A DNA stretch of 64,000 bases. It comes from Thalassocella blandensis (GTDB lineage Bacteria; Pseudomonadota; Gammaproteobacteria; Pseudomonadales; Cellvibrionaceae). Numbering within the stretch: the stretch's first letter is position 1; each line of letters opens with the position of its first letter. This document shows, piece by piece, positions 17,874-26,561 of the stretch. A program made the position numbers and the translations under genes. Under the pieces are notes generated by a model that made no database searches, was not told where the DNA came from, and was given only the letters and a program-made list of their open reading frames with translations. The stretch lies in NCBI GenBank assembly GCA_902141825.1, contig CABFPG010000001.1, positions 186,001 through 250,000 of the forward strand, in the 5' to 3' direction.

Positions 17874-19883
17874 ATGAGCCGCATTCCCTCTGCGTTTATA
17901 GACGATCTTATTAATCGACTGGACATCGTCGACATCATCGACCACCGGGTAAAACTAAAAAGAGCCGGTAAAAATTACAGCGCCTGCTGCCCATTTCACC
18001 AAGAAAAAACCCCCTCCTTCACGGTAAGTCCAGACAAGCAATTCTACTACTGTTTCGGTTGCGGCGCCACGGGCAACGCGCTGGGTTTTCTGATGGAATA
18101 TGAAAACCTGGGATTTATCGATGCTGTGGAAAGCCTGGCTAAACATGCCGGCATGGAAGTACCACGGGAAGAGAATAAATTTGCTGAAAAGCGGGATTCC
18201 AGACTAAAACAACTCTACAAAATACTAGAGCGGGCAAGTGATTTCTATCAAAACCAGCTGCGCGAACACCCACTCAAGGACAAGCCAGTCAGCTACCTGA
18301 AAAACCGCGGACTGTCGGGTGCTATCGCCAAACTGTTTGGCATCGGCTTCGCACCGCCCGGCCACCGCAACTTACTGCAAAAACTTGGACAAAACGAAGA
18401 AGCAATTGAACAGCTTATAGACACTGGGTTAGTCATCAAACGGGAAGACGACGGCAGACAGTACGATCGCTTCCGTTTTCGCATCATGTTTCCCATTCGA
18501 GACATCCGTGGCCGCACCATTGGCTTTGGCGGTAGAGTACTGGGCGACGACAAACCCAAATACCTCAACTCCCCCGAAACCGAAGTCTTCCATAAAAGTC
18601 GCGAACTCTACGGGCTATACGAAGCACGACAAGCCAACCGCAAACTGGACCAGCTGGTGGTAGTTGAAGGCTATATGGACGTGATTGCACTGGCACAATA
18701 CGGAATCAATAACGCCGTCGCCACGATGGGGACAGCCTGCGGAGAGGATCACCTTAAACTTGCATTTCGCTTTGTGAGCGAAATTGTCTTTTGCTTTGAC
18801 GGGGATAACGCCGGCCGCAATGCCGCTAAGCGAGCACTTACAAACTCCCTGAACACCATGGAAGATGGCCGCCAGATAAAATTTCTATTCCTGCCCGAAG
18901 GCCAGGACCCCGATAGCCTGGTGCGGCAAATTGGCGCTGAGCGCTTCAAAAGCCAGCTCGAAAATGCCGTTCCCCTGGAAGAATTTCTATTCGAAGCTGC
19001 AGCTGAAAACATTGACACCAGCACCATGGAAGGACGCGCTCGCTTCAGCAAAGTAGCCGCACCCCTGGTAGCCATGCTGCCGGAGGGAATCTTCCGAGAA
19101 CTAATGTTCGACAACCTGGCGAAACGTACCGGACTCTCGCCAGAAGTGCTACGCGAACTTCAAAAAGAAAAAGTGCAGCTGACTGAACCGCTACCCAAAA
19201 GCACTCCTGCCTCCCACTCGAACACAGCCCCCCGGTCAATGTCTTCACCCCCAGCCGGCGAGCCATCGACAGCAAATTTACCGGATGATCAATCCCCTCC
19301 GATTTATGACCCGGCAGATATTCCCGATGAAATACCTTATGAGCAAATCCCAGCGGATTACCTCCCGTTCTCACCACCATTTGATAACAACACCCCTCAA
19401 AAAACCTTTCAGCGAGGTGACGAACAAACATTTACATTTCAGTATAAATCTAGTGTTAGCCTCAGCTCGGCCAAGGTGGCAACAATTTTATTGTTGGAAA
19501 ATCCAAAATTATTGAGTCAAATCGGCCGTAAACCGTCTTTTAAGCCAGAAAATGACGATCTTCTACGCTTAAATGAGCTAATCGACTACCTGGATAAACG
19601 CCCGGACTGTAATTTCAACACAATACTGGGCTACTGGGGCGGCAGTAAGGGAGTGGAAGAACAACAAAACTTAGCTAAGCTATTAGCTAACCAGCTGATG
19701 AGCAATGCCAAGACAATAGAAACGTACGATCCCTTATCGGAATTACAAAATGCATTGAACAAAATAGAATCAGCACAGTTAAAAGCAGCGGTCAGTTCAG
19801 AACTGGCCATATTAAAAGCAAAAGGCCTGGAAAACCTGAGCCCGGAAGAGAAAAACCGCTTCCGAGAGCTTACAAAACGCTAA
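17874..19883 (+). CDS. dnaG: DNA primase DnaG
   Basis: Synthesises RNA primers at the replication fork and binds the DnaB helicase. In the 669-aa protein the zinc-binding domain has Cys39, His42, Cys60 and Cys63 (CCPFHQEKTPSF ... YYCFGCG). The RNA polymerase/TOPRIM core has VVVEGYMDV (262-270) and FDGDNAGR (308-315). A Pro/Ser-rich, acidic linker at ~430-515 is longer than in E. coli, and the C-terminal helicase-interacting domain follows (~530-669). It starts with ATG at 17874. TATAAT (17806-17811) sits within a small palindrome upstream but lacks a -35 partner. Confidence 0.97.
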   Translation: MSRIPSAFIDDLINRLDIVDIIDHRVKLKRAGKNYSACCPFHQEKTPSFTVSPDKQFYYCFGCGATGNALGFLMEYENLGFIDAVESLAKHAGMEVPREENKFAEKRDSRLKQLYKILERASDFYQNQLREHPLKDKPVSYLKNRGLSGAIAKLFGIGFAPPGHRNLLQKLGQNEEAIEQLIDTGLVIKREDDGRQYDRFRFRIMFPIRDIRGRTIGFGGRVLGDDKPKYLNSPETEVFHKSRELYGLYEARQANRKLDQLVVVEGYMDVIALAQYGINNAVATMGTACGEDHLKLAFRFVSEIVFCFDGDNAGRNAAKRALTNSLNTMEDGRQIKFLFLPEGQDPDSLVRQIGAERFKSQLENAVPLEEFLFEAAAENIDTSTMEGRARFSKVAAPLVAMLPEGIFRELMFDNLAKRTGLSPEVLRELQKEKVQLTEPLPKSTPASHSNTAPRSMSSPPAGEPSTANLPDDQSPPIYDPADIPDEIPYEQIPADYLPFSPPFDNNTPQKTFQRGDEQTFTFQYKSSVSLSSAKVATILLLENPKLLSQIGRKPSFKPENDDLLRLNELIDYLDKRPDCNFNTILGYWGGSKGVEEQQNLAKLLANQLMSNAKTIETYDPLSELQNALNKIESAQLKAAVSSELAILKAKGLENLSPEEKNRFRELTKR

Positions 19884-19910
19884 TAAATCTCAGTTTTTCC
19901 ATTGATTTTA

Positions 19911-19939
19911 TGGATAGCGTCACCATATCGCTATATAAT
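19911..19939 (+). promoter_or_regulatory. Probable rpoD promoter
   Basis: TGGATA (19911-19916), 17-bp spacer, TATAAT (19934-19939), 50 bp before the rpoD start. The -10 is perfect and the -35 matches four of six bases. Internal promoters between dnaG and rpoD are known in this operon type. Confidence 0.55.
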
Positions 19940-19988
19940 CGCCGGCTTGCCAAAATTCACCCAAAATTTACGTTACACAGGAACCTGA

Positions 19989-21881
19989 ATGAGCGACCAG
20001 GGCCAAAAACAGTCTCGTATTAAAGAACTCATCAATCGTGGCCGAGAACAGGGCTACCTTACCTATGACGAAGTAAATGACCATCTCCCGGATGATATTT
20101 CCGATCCGGATCAGGTGGAAGACATCATCCAGATGATCAACGACATGGGTATCCGCGTGTTTGAAGTAGCACCAGACGCGGATGAGTTACTAATGTCTGA
20201 CAATGACGGAGCTTCTGCGGACGAGATTGCCGCAGCTGAAGCTGCCGCCGCACTTGCTGCAGTAGAAACTGAAGCAGGCCGCACCACAGATCCTGTGCGC
20301 ATGTATATGCGCGAAATGGGAACTGTAGAACTTCTGACTCGCGAAGGCGAGATTGCCATTGCCAAGCGCATTGAAGAAGGCATTCGAGAGCTAATGCACG
20401 CATTAGCTTACTGGCCCAACGCGGTGCAAACCGTAATGGACGAGTATGATCTTGTCGACAAAGAAGAACGCCGCTTGAACGATGTTATCAGCGGCTGGCT
20501 GGACCCTTCTGATGATGTTGGTCCTGCAGCAACCGTTGACTCTGCACCAGAACAAAAGCCGACATCCAGCAAAGATGACGACGATGAAGACGATAACGAC
20601 AGCGACGATGACGACGATAGCGATTCCGATGAAGATGAAAACGGTTCAGGTATCGACCCCGAATACGCGAAAGAGCGTTTCGATGAACTGCGCCTGGCTC
20701 TGAAAAAAGCTACTGAAGTTCTCAGCAAAAGCGGTCGTGAAAACAAAGCAGCTGAAAAAGCACTTGAAGAACTCGGTCAGGTGTTCAAATTTTTCAAATT
20801 GCCACCACGTCAATTCGATCCGATTTACGATTACGCTCGGGACACCCTGACCAAAGTCCGCGCAGAAGAAAAAGTGATTATGCGCCTGTGCGTCCGCAAT
20901 GCCGGTATGCCACGCAAAACTTTTGTCAAAGAGTTTCCGGGTAACGAAACCAATGAAAACTGGATTCCAGAAGTTGTTGCCAAAAAACGCGATTACTCTG
21001 ACTCACTAAAGCCCTATCAGGAAGAAATCATTCGCAGCCAGCGTAAACTGAAAGCGATTGAAGACGAACTCGGACTGGATTTACCATCGGTAAAAGAAAT
21101 CAACCGCCGCATGTCCATCGGTGAGGCAAAAGCTCGCCGCGCGAAAAAGGAAATGGTAGAAGCTAACCTGCGTCTGGTAATTTCGATTGCGAAAAAATAT
21201 ACCAACCGTGGTTTACAATTCCTGGATCTTATCCAAGAAGGCAACATTGGCTTAATGAAAGCGGTCGATAAATTCGAATACCGCCGCGGTTACAAATTCT
21301 CCACCTATGCCACTTGGTGGATTCGCCAGGCGATAACACGCTCCATTGCCGACCAGGCGCGCACCATCCGTATTCCAGTGCACATGATAGAGACGATCAA
21401 CAAATTGAATCGCATCTCACGTCAAATGCTGCAGGAAATGGGTCGCGAACCGACACCGGAAGAACTCGGCAAGCGCATGGACATGCCTGAAGACAAAGTG
21501 CGAAAAGTACTGAAGATTGCCAAAGAGCCTATTTCAATGGAAACCCCAATTGGTGATGATGAAGATTCACATCTGGGAGATTTCATCGAAGACGTTTCCA
21601 TCACTTCTCCCGTAGAAGCAGCGACGTCACAAGGTTTACAGGAGTCTACCCGTTCAGTGCTTGCCGGTCTGACCGCTCGTGAAGCCAAAGTACTTCGCAT
21701 GCGTTTCGGTATCGACATGAACACAGACCACACACTGGAAGAAGTGGGCAAGCAATTTGACGTAACGCGAGAGCGTATCCGTCAGATCGAAGCCAAAGCC
21801 CTGCGTAAATTGCGCCACCCTTCTCGTTCAGACCACCTGCGTGGCTTCCTGGACGACAACAACAACGGCGGCTCAATGTAA
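19989..21881 (+). CDS. rpoD: RNA polymerase primary sigma factor RpoD (sigma-70)
   Basis: The housekeeping sigma factor. The 630-aa protein has region 1.1 (1-80, with [18 protein letters not shown]) and region 1.2 ([21 protein letters not shown], 101-121). A non-conserved region contains a run of Asp/Glu/Ser at ~195-217. Region 2 has [19 protein letters not shown]-type sequence with [12 protein letters not shown], and region 4 has [20 protein letters not shown]. The acidic insertion is stronger than usual but lies in the variable non-conserved region. The gene ends at a good hairpin terminator before the tRNA. Confidence 0.98.
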   Translation: MSDQGQKQSRIKELINRGREQGYLTYDEVNDHLPDDISDPDQVEDIIQMINDMGIRVFEVAPDADELLMSDNDGASADEIAAAEAAAALAAVETEAGRTTDPVRMYMREMGTVELLTREGEIAIAKRIEEGIRELMHALAYWPNAVQTVMDEYDLVDKEERRLNDVISGWLDPSDDVGPAATVDSAPEQKPTSSKDDDDEDDNDSDDDDDSDSDEDENGSGIDPEYAKERFDELRLALKKATEVLSKSGRENKAAEKALEELGQVFKFFKLPPRQFDPIYDYARDTLTKVRAEEKVIMRLCVRNAGMPRKTFVKEFPGNETNENWIPEVVAKKRDYSDSLKPYQEEIIRSQRKLKAIEDELGLDLPSVKEINRRMSIGEAKARRAKKEMVEANLRLVISIAKKYTNRGLQFLDLIQEGNIGLMKAVDKFEYRRGYKFSTYATWWIRQAITRSIADQARTIRIPVHMIETINKLNRISRQMLQEMGREPTPEELGKRMDMPEDKVRKVLKIAKEPISMETPIGDDEDSHLGDFIEDVSITSPVEAATSQGLQESTRSVLAGLTAREAKVLRMRFGIDMNTDHTLEEVGKQFDVTRERIRQIEAKALRKLRHPSRSDHLRGFLDDNNNGGSM

Positions 21882-21895
21882 AACCGGACAATCCT

Positions 21896-21944
21896 GTCTA
21901 TGTGCCCAAATTTTAGATAAATACCGGCACATAGACTGGTTTTT
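21896..21944 (+). terminator. rpoD terminator
   Basis: GTCTATGTGCC, 19-base loop, GGCACATAGAC: an 11-bp perfect stem beginning 14 bp after the rpoD stop and followed by GG and five Ts. The 3' arm and T-run lie exactly where the -35 region of the following tRNA promoter should be, so the two signals overlap. Confidence 0.75.
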
Positions 21945-21965
21945 CCACCAGACGCACTCTATAAT
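21937..21965 (+). promoter_or_regulatory. tRNA promoter
   Basis: A perfect TATAAT (21960-21965) followed by GCGCG, the G+C-rich discriminator typical of stable-RNA promoters, 23 bp before the mature tRNA. The -35 candidate TGGTTT (21937-21942) at 17-bp spacing is poor. Confidence 0.55.
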
Positions 21966-21988
21966 GCGCGTCCTAAAAAACAAGACAA

Positions 21989-22065
21989 GGGCCTTTAGCT
22001 CAGTTGGTTAGAGCATCCGACTCATAATCGGCAGGTCCCCAGTTCAAGTCTGGGAAGGCCCACCA
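21989..22065 (+). tRNA. tRNA with CAU anticodon, probably tRNA-Ile2 (lysidine type) rather than elongator Met
   Basis: 77 nt including encoded CCA. The acceptor stem GGGCCTT/AAGGCCC is perfect, the D loop contains AGCTCAGTTGGTTAGAGC, and the anticodon CAT is at 22023-22025 within GACTCATAATC. The T arm CCCAG TTCAAGT CTGGG is intact. C4-G69 and C5-G68 in the acceptor resemble tRNAs that TilS modifies to lysidine, which read AUA as Ile. Elongator tRNA-Met is the alternative. A CAU tRNA after rpoD is common in pseudomonads. Confidence 0.9.
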
Positions 22066-22074
22066 TATTAAAAT

Positions 22075-22105
22075 AAAAACGGCCACCCAACGGGTGGCCG
22101 TTTTT
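22075..22105 (+). terminator. Intrinsic terminator after the tRNA
   Basis: AAAAACGGCCACCC, loop AAC, GGGTGGCCGTTTTT: a 14-bp perfect stem ending in a T-run, ten bases after the tRNA CCA. It marks the end of the core region. Confidence 0.9.
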
Positions 22106-23053
22106 ATTTTAACTCCGCGAGATCCCCCAGAATTTGTTCGCCTGGCCCAGTTCACTAATTGCGACAGCAATTTGCAACGAGGCGAAGCCGAAGCCCGAAG
22201 GGTTGAAATAGCCCATAGGCTATTTCAATTCACCCAACGCAACCCTCATATCATCGACATACACAATATTTTCTATTTCAAAGAATACTGTGTGGCTTTA
22301 ATCAAAAGGCTCTAGCTACCCTAAAGAATAATTACCACTAGAATAAGGTTAGATAAACATTTCACTAATAGGCGGGATTTTAAAAAACTCCAAGTTAAGA
22401 CCAAGCTAGGAAAGGTTTAATTTTCTAAATACAATGTTTGCGTACACTCGGGCGCCCCGGATTCTCATTCAATTTTCCGTCTACCAAATGAATAACACTT
22501 TTGCAAAATGGTAATAATTGCACCATCCCATCCCCTCCTCGAAGCTCCTTTAAATTCGCATACATACCTTTATCTCCCCCTAGAATCCACACAATCGTAC
22601 TCTATAAAATGTAAAGTTAGCGATTTTTCCAATAAATTATTACAGAGTCATAAATCTAGGAAAGTTAATATCAATTGTCGGAAAGACTCGTTACAAGTGG
22701 ATTTACCACTGAACATTGCTAACACAAAATTAAATTCAAAACACGTAGCTTGCAATGTGTTAAACACTTCGATTAAACCTTAAAAGGGCTATACGACTCG
22801 TAGATATTGCGCCATATATTTACCAGTCTAATATTTTGATCTTGTTAATCTTTCACTTTTTCAACTATAAGTCATTCGGTCAACCAACAATAAAAACCAA
22901 TTGTCCAAATTATCAGCAACTGATCACACAAAATTATTTCAAGTCTTGCGAAGGAATTTCATATCATAGTATCCTCTTTAGATTCGTACTTTTGGCCATC
23001 AACAATAGGTTCAAGTACGTCGCACAATCAAATTAAAGGACAAGGATTTTTTC
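22106..23053. other. A+T-rich region at the core/accessory border, one hairpin, no convincing gene
   Basis: About 950 bp. Near the start TTGAAATAGCC, loop CATA, GGCTATTTCAA (22203-22228) forms an 11-bp perfect stem with no T-run, purpose unknown. Open frames of 66-91 codons on the plus strand have no ribosome-binding site and unlikely composition. From 22.3 kb base composition drops to about two-thirds A+T, unlike the core genes. A promoter for the 398-aa gene should lie in the last part; AAAGGACAAGG just before 23054 provides its ribosome-binding site. Position beside a tRNA fits an insertion hotspot, but I found no repeat of the tRNA 3' end and no integrase. Confidence 0.5.
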
Positions 23054-24250
23054 ATGGCTGTAGTAAGAGATACCATCATTGCAGGGAATTCAGGAGGAAA
23101 GCGAATCAGTATGGTTCCTGCTTGTGTACCCGCCTATAAACAAATCGAATCAGAAGCCCGTAAAGGTACTCATTGGGCCCTTATCACAATGTTAGGCTTA
23201 AAAGCCCTCACTTCTGGTCGATTAGCAAAAGACAACATATTTGTCAGACCTAATCAACAAATTGCTTATGGTCAAGAGGAGTTTTTTGTACATCTTCCAG
23301 GGTGTACTGCAACAGCCGAAAGACTACCAAATGATACATACCGTATTGTTGACCTAAGACTTGATTTTACTTCAGTGGCAAATCAAGGAGCAAACAACCA
23401 TACTGGAATGTACAGAGCCCAAAAAGTGTCGACAGGATGGAATGTAGACGCTTTGGACGATGGAACAATAATAGACTCAGGAAAAAAAGTCGTTGCGATC
23501 GCAGATAGGCAGTATTCTGACGCTTCTGATGCAGCAAGAGAAATAGCAGGCTTAGTATCTAAAGCTCCTGGAGCTGGTGGTGCATTTTTTAATGAGTTCC
23601 ACCTTCATTACACTGCAGGAAAGGGAAAACTCGGTGGTTTAAAGAATTACACAAATGCAGTTAACCCAAACAATAACTCAGAGATTCACGAATCAGCCAT
23701 TTTACTTGCAAAGGCGATGCATAAAGCTAAAGACATCCCCGAGTTAAGCTGGGTTGCAGCACTAGGAGGCTCGGCAGTTCTGACTCAGGCATTATCGATT
23801 TTGGCATCTCAAAACGTCAAACTCAAAAACCACACTGCATTTCTCTATAGACCTTCAACTAATGTTGAGAAAGCTGCAGCGGCTGCGCACTCTGTTGGAC
23901 TCACTCTCGATAGAAACTTCGTTAAAACTGAAATGTTCGATTTTATGGGCAACAGAAATCAATTCGGCATGATTCGTCGGAGATTGAAGGCAGAAAAAGG
24001 CTATGGTATTGGTAATGCAGTATTTGATGGTGTAAGCCAAGCTATGACTGTACAAGGATTAGGAGCTATGGCTATAGGAGGGCTCTCTATGGCTGGAGTT
24101 TCTCTTGCTCTTCCGGCAGCTGCTGTACCTTTAGCAGCAAAAATTGCTTCGGCATTCGGAATAACAGTGGGAGCATTAAAAACTGGAGACACACTAGCAA
24201 ACAACCTAGCTCCACACCTCTATAACAAGCATATTGGAAAAATCAAATGA
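23054..24250 (+). CDS. Unknown 398-aa protein; candidate secreted effector
   Basis: No family recognised. No signal peptide. The first ~330 residues are soluble and mixed alpha/beta (for example RIVDLRLDFTSVANQG and FNEFHLHYTAGKGK). Residues ~335-375 are rich in Gly/Ala/Val/Leu (MAIGGLSMAGVSLALPAAAV) and could insert into a membrane. It overlaps the next gene by four bases (AAATGA), the arrangement of many effector/immunity pairs. A decayed copy of its last 19 residues lies at 25135-25194, so this gene junction has been duplicated and lost, a habit of polymorphic-toxin loci. A T6SS cargo operon lies 3 kb away. Effector function is inference. Confidence 0.55.
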   Translation: MAVVRDTIIAGNSGGKRISMVPACVPAYKQIESEARKGTHWALITMLGLKALTSGRLAKDNIFVRPNQQIAYGQEEFFVHLPGCTATAERLPNDTYRIVDLRLDFTSVANQGANNHTGMYRAQKVSTGWNVDALDDGTIIDSGKKVVAIADRQYSDASDAAREIAGLVSKAPGAGGAFFNEFHLHYTAGKGKLGGLKNYTNAVNPNNNSEIHESAILLAKAMHKAKDIPELSWVAALGGSAVLTQALSILASQNVKLKNHTAFLYRPSTNVEKAAAAAHSVGLTLDRNFVKTEMFDFMGNRNQFGMIRRRLKAEKGYGIGNAVFDGVSQAMTVQGLGAMAIGGLSMAGVSLALPAAAVPLAAKIASAFGITVGALKTGDTLANNLAPHLYNKHIGKIK

Positions 24251-25134
24251 TTTCTTGGATTAAATACGCCCCATTTAAGCTAAGAGAAAGTGACTCCAGT
24301 GAATGCGAAGCTGCTGGTCCTAAGTTTAAAAAAAGTCAAAGCCGTGAACTAAATGTAGGTGGAAATAAAATCCGTTTTACAGCGCCTAGATCAAGCCTGT
24401 TTGGCAAGGCGGCGCATACATTTGACACGGGTTCGAATGATGCTCTTAAGTACGATGATTTTAAGATTGAAAACAAAGACCTAGTTGCCACCGAAAATTG
24501 GCATAAAACGGTAATATGCGTAAAAGAGTGGACATACAATGGAGCATGGTTTCTTGGCCGACAAGCGACAACACAATTTGCAATCACTCTTCATAAAAGA
24601 GTAGAAAATAAAAAATTCAAAGGTGAAGGCTTTTTAAATCCTAAAAGTTTTGAATTCGCAATTGCCAACCTACTCGACAATTATTACGGTCATAGAATCG
24701 GAATTCGTGCGGAAAATTCTGCGAAATATAACGGTCCTTTAAGCTGGACGCCTATTGAAAACATGGATAGACCAGCAGTAACTTTTCAACTGTATAATCC
24801 TGCGGTCCCACTGCGTTTTTTCATCTTTCCTGTAACACAGGACATTTTAGCGATTTTCGAATTTGCTTATTATGGAAATAATGCAGTGCAAAAAATACAG
24901 GACGAATTGCCATTAAAAATTATCGATAGTGTCAGGTTGATCCCCTCTGAAGAGGTTAGCTCTCAGCTTAAAGCAGTAGAAAAATCCGCAGAAAACAATC
25001 AAAAACTATCAAAAGATTTAGGACCATTTAATTGGCCTATCAATGTAGAGCAATTCCGACAAGCAGACGAAGAAGCTTGCGACCCTAATGAGAGACCCAT
25101 GGAAATGAAACAAAAAAAATTAGAGCGGAATTAA
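24247..25134 (+). CDS. Unknown 295-aa protein; candidate immunity or chaperone partner
   Basis: No family recognised. The cytoplasmic-looking protein has no signal peptide. The N-terminal part holds short beta-rich segments (ELNVGGNKIRFTAPRSS) and NWHKTVICVKEWTYNGAWFL. A later half carries RFFIFPVTQDILAIFEFAYY, then a charged C-terminal helix. The start codon overlaps the stop of the 398-aa gene, so the two are translationally coupled. A remnant of this gene's start (ISRLN for ISWIK) also follows the remnant tail of its partner at 25191-25247. Immunity function is inferred from the pairing only; a secretion adaptor is the alternative. Confidence 0.5.
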   Translation: MISWIKYAPFKLRESDSSECEAAGPKFKKSQSRELNVGGNKIRFTAPRSSLFGKAAHTFDTGSNDALKYDDFKIENKDLVATENWHKTVICVKEWTYNGAWFLGRQATTQFAITLHKRVENKKFKGEGFLNPKSFEFAIANLLDNYYGHRIGIRAENSAKYNGPLSWTPIENMDRPAVTFQLYNPAVPLRFFIFPVTQDILAIFEFAYYGNNAVQKIQDELPLKIIDSVRLIPSEEVSSQLKAVEKSAENNQKLSKDLGPFNWPINVEQFRQADEEACDPNERPMEMKQKKLERN

Positions 25135-25194
25135 ACATTTCCGAACCAACTGGGATCTTACCCATATAGCAAAGACATTGGTAAAATTAAGTGA
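25135..25194 (+). pseudogene. Remnant: C-terminal 19 codons of a homologue of the 398-aa gene
   Basis: Directly after the stop of the 295-aa gene, one frame reads TFPNQLGSYPYSKDIGKIK and then stops. This aligns without gaps to the last 19 residues of the 398-aa protein, TLANNLAPHLYNKHIGKIK: T, N, L, Y, K and the final IGKIK are identical. The DNA also matches around the stop (CATTGGTAAAATTAAGTGA against CATATTGGAAAAATCAAATGA). It is a scar of a second copy of the gene pair. Confidence 0.65.
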
Positions 25195-25247
25195 TTTCTA
25201 GATTAAACCCCCACTTAAAGCCCCGAAATCTAGCAGATATAACTTAA
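25191..25247 (+). pseudogene. Remnant: first codons of a homologue of the 295-aa gene
   Basis: GTG overlaps the stop of the remnant tail by four bases, as ATG does in the intact pair. It reads VISRLNPHLKPRNLADIT before a stop, against MISWIKYAPFKLRESDSS in the intact gene. The DNA GATTTCTAGATTAAA matches GATTTCTTGGATTAAA. No further similarity is visible after about 40 bp, so nearly all of the second partner gene is gone. Confidence 0.55.
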
Positions 25248-25266
25248 ATAAAAGTACAAGGGACCG

Positions 25267-25324
25267 GGTGTAAAAAGCCAATTTGCTTACTAATTGACGG
25301 AAATAGTATCGAACTTTTTACACC
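25267..25324. repeat. 11-bp inverted repeat with 36-bp spacer
   Basis: GGTGTAAAAAG at 25267-25277 and CTTTTTACACC at 25314-25324. It lies between the decayed gene junction and the 25441 gene. It may be a stem-loop, a two-site operator, or the ends of a small deleted element; no target-site duplication was seen. Confidence 0.45.
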
Positions 25325-25440
25325 AAATCATAGTTTTATAGGGTGTACGGCACATTCGACTGGCATATCGAAAAGCGCTCTCGAACTTAAAATTATTCAA
25401 ATCATGTTTACGATTCTTATATTTACTAAGACCGATTCTA

Positions 25441-26550
25441 ATGTTGGCACAACATTTTGAATCACCAATCCTATTAAAAAGACCAATTTCTAAAAAAATT
25501 CGTCCAAATTTGAAATTCTTTCGAACTCTTATGAGCTATTGTTTCCGTAAAGATAACACTTACAGCGGACCTGTTATGCCGGGAAATCAATTAGGCTCAA
25601 TAAACAACTCTGATCGATCTCTATCAATTAGAAGTAACAATAGTCATGAGGGCGATAAGTCAGAATCATCCAAATCGTCGAACATGCAAAATACACGAAG
25701 TCGCTATCTCTGCTTTTTGCCAAATAAAATCTTTAGTATGTTTGGCTCTCGCACAACGCCACAAAAAACGGATACCCCAACTGATATCTCCGCCTGCAGC
25801 CGCCCTGCGGAAATTCTGAACGCTTCCGCGCCAAAAAGCACCGCAGAAAAACTTGTATCATTTGCGAGCCAAGACCCTAAACCAAAATCTTATTCACACA
25901 AAGCGGGAATACCGGGGTCTTACGTATGCCACTTTGCGGTGATGAACTGGGGTTGTAAAGCACTCGGCCTTTCACCAGAGAAGGCCAATGACATTGTTGA
26001 AAAATATGTACAGAATAATTGCTCAGGGTGTAAAGAAGACGATAATAATCCTACTCCAGATTCAACAAAAGCCAACTCGAAAAGAAGCTTCCTCTTGTTG
26101 AAAGCCAGGCACAACTTATTTTCGAGCAAGAAAAAAAGCAAAGAACCACTTGTTTTTAGGCCTGCACATTTCGCTGGAAATAGTGCAATGCTAAGCAAAT
26201 ATGCTTATAAAAATGCGGTGCAAGTTACCGACAAAGCAAATTTAAGCTCCATGGCGAAGCCTGGTGACATTGTTATTTTTGATAACCCTGTCGCGCCGAA
26301 CCACTCTATGGTTATAGTCGCAAATGACCCTACCAATGGGCAGGTATTGGCTAGCGGATATAACAACACCGGTACCTTTGGAGAGGGTCCCGAAGGGGAT
26401 TTTGACGAAACCCCAAGAAATCTGGCTGATAATAAATATTGGACTAATCCAGATGAAGGCTTATTTAATAGGGGATGCAAGGTATACATTGTGCCGCATG
26501 ACAGCTTTATGCAAGGACTTGGCGAACTCGTTGACGTTCTGGAATTATAA
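25441..26550 (+). CDS. Putative NlpC/P60- or CHAP-like cysteine amidase/peptidase
   Basis: A 369-aa protein without signal peptide or membrane segment. The N-terminal ~135 residues are Ser/Asn/Lys-rich and look disordered. A possible papain-like fold follows: Cys163 in SYVCHFAVMNWGC at the head of a helix. Much later comes the strand-turn KPGDIVIFDN (273-282) and His288 in NHSMVIVA, the order and spacing of NlpC/P60 and CHAP enzymes, which cut peptidoglycan peptides. Between them lies a Lys-rich insertion (~195-237). The start is uncertain: ATG at 25441 lacks a good site, and ATG at 25531 or 25576 could be used. A peptidoglycan-amidase effector is plausible given the neighbours; the catalytic assignment is inference. 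Confidence 0.5.
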   Translation: MLAQHFESPILLKRPISKKIRPNLKFFRTLMSYCFRKDNTYSGPVMPGNQLGSINNSDRSLSIRSNNSHEGDKSESSKSSNMQNTRSRYLCFLPNKIFSMFGSRTTPQKTDTPTDISACSRPAEILNASAPKSTAEKLVSFASQDPKPKSYSHKAGIPGSYVCHFAVMNWGCKALGLSPEKANDIVEKYVQNNCSGCKEDDNNPTPDSTKANSKRSFLLLKARHNLFSSKKKSKEPLVFRPAHFAGNSAMLSKYAYKNAVQVTDKANLSSMAKPGDIVIFDNPVAPNHSMVIVANDPTNGQVLASGYNNTGTFGEGPEGDFDETPRNLADNKYWTNPDEGLFNRGCKVYIVPHDSFMQGLGELVDVLEL

Positions 26551-26561
26551 ATTGTGCAAAG

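Noticed and set aside
22508-23036. Two plus-strand frames of 91 and 66 codons before the 398-aa gene
   Set aside because: No ribosome-binding sites, residue composition typical of translated A+T-rich non-coding DNA, no recognisable motif.
21989-23053. Genomic island integrated at the tRNA
   Set aside because: No integrase gene and no direct repeat of the tRNA 3' end found downstream in the window; a composition change alone is not enough.
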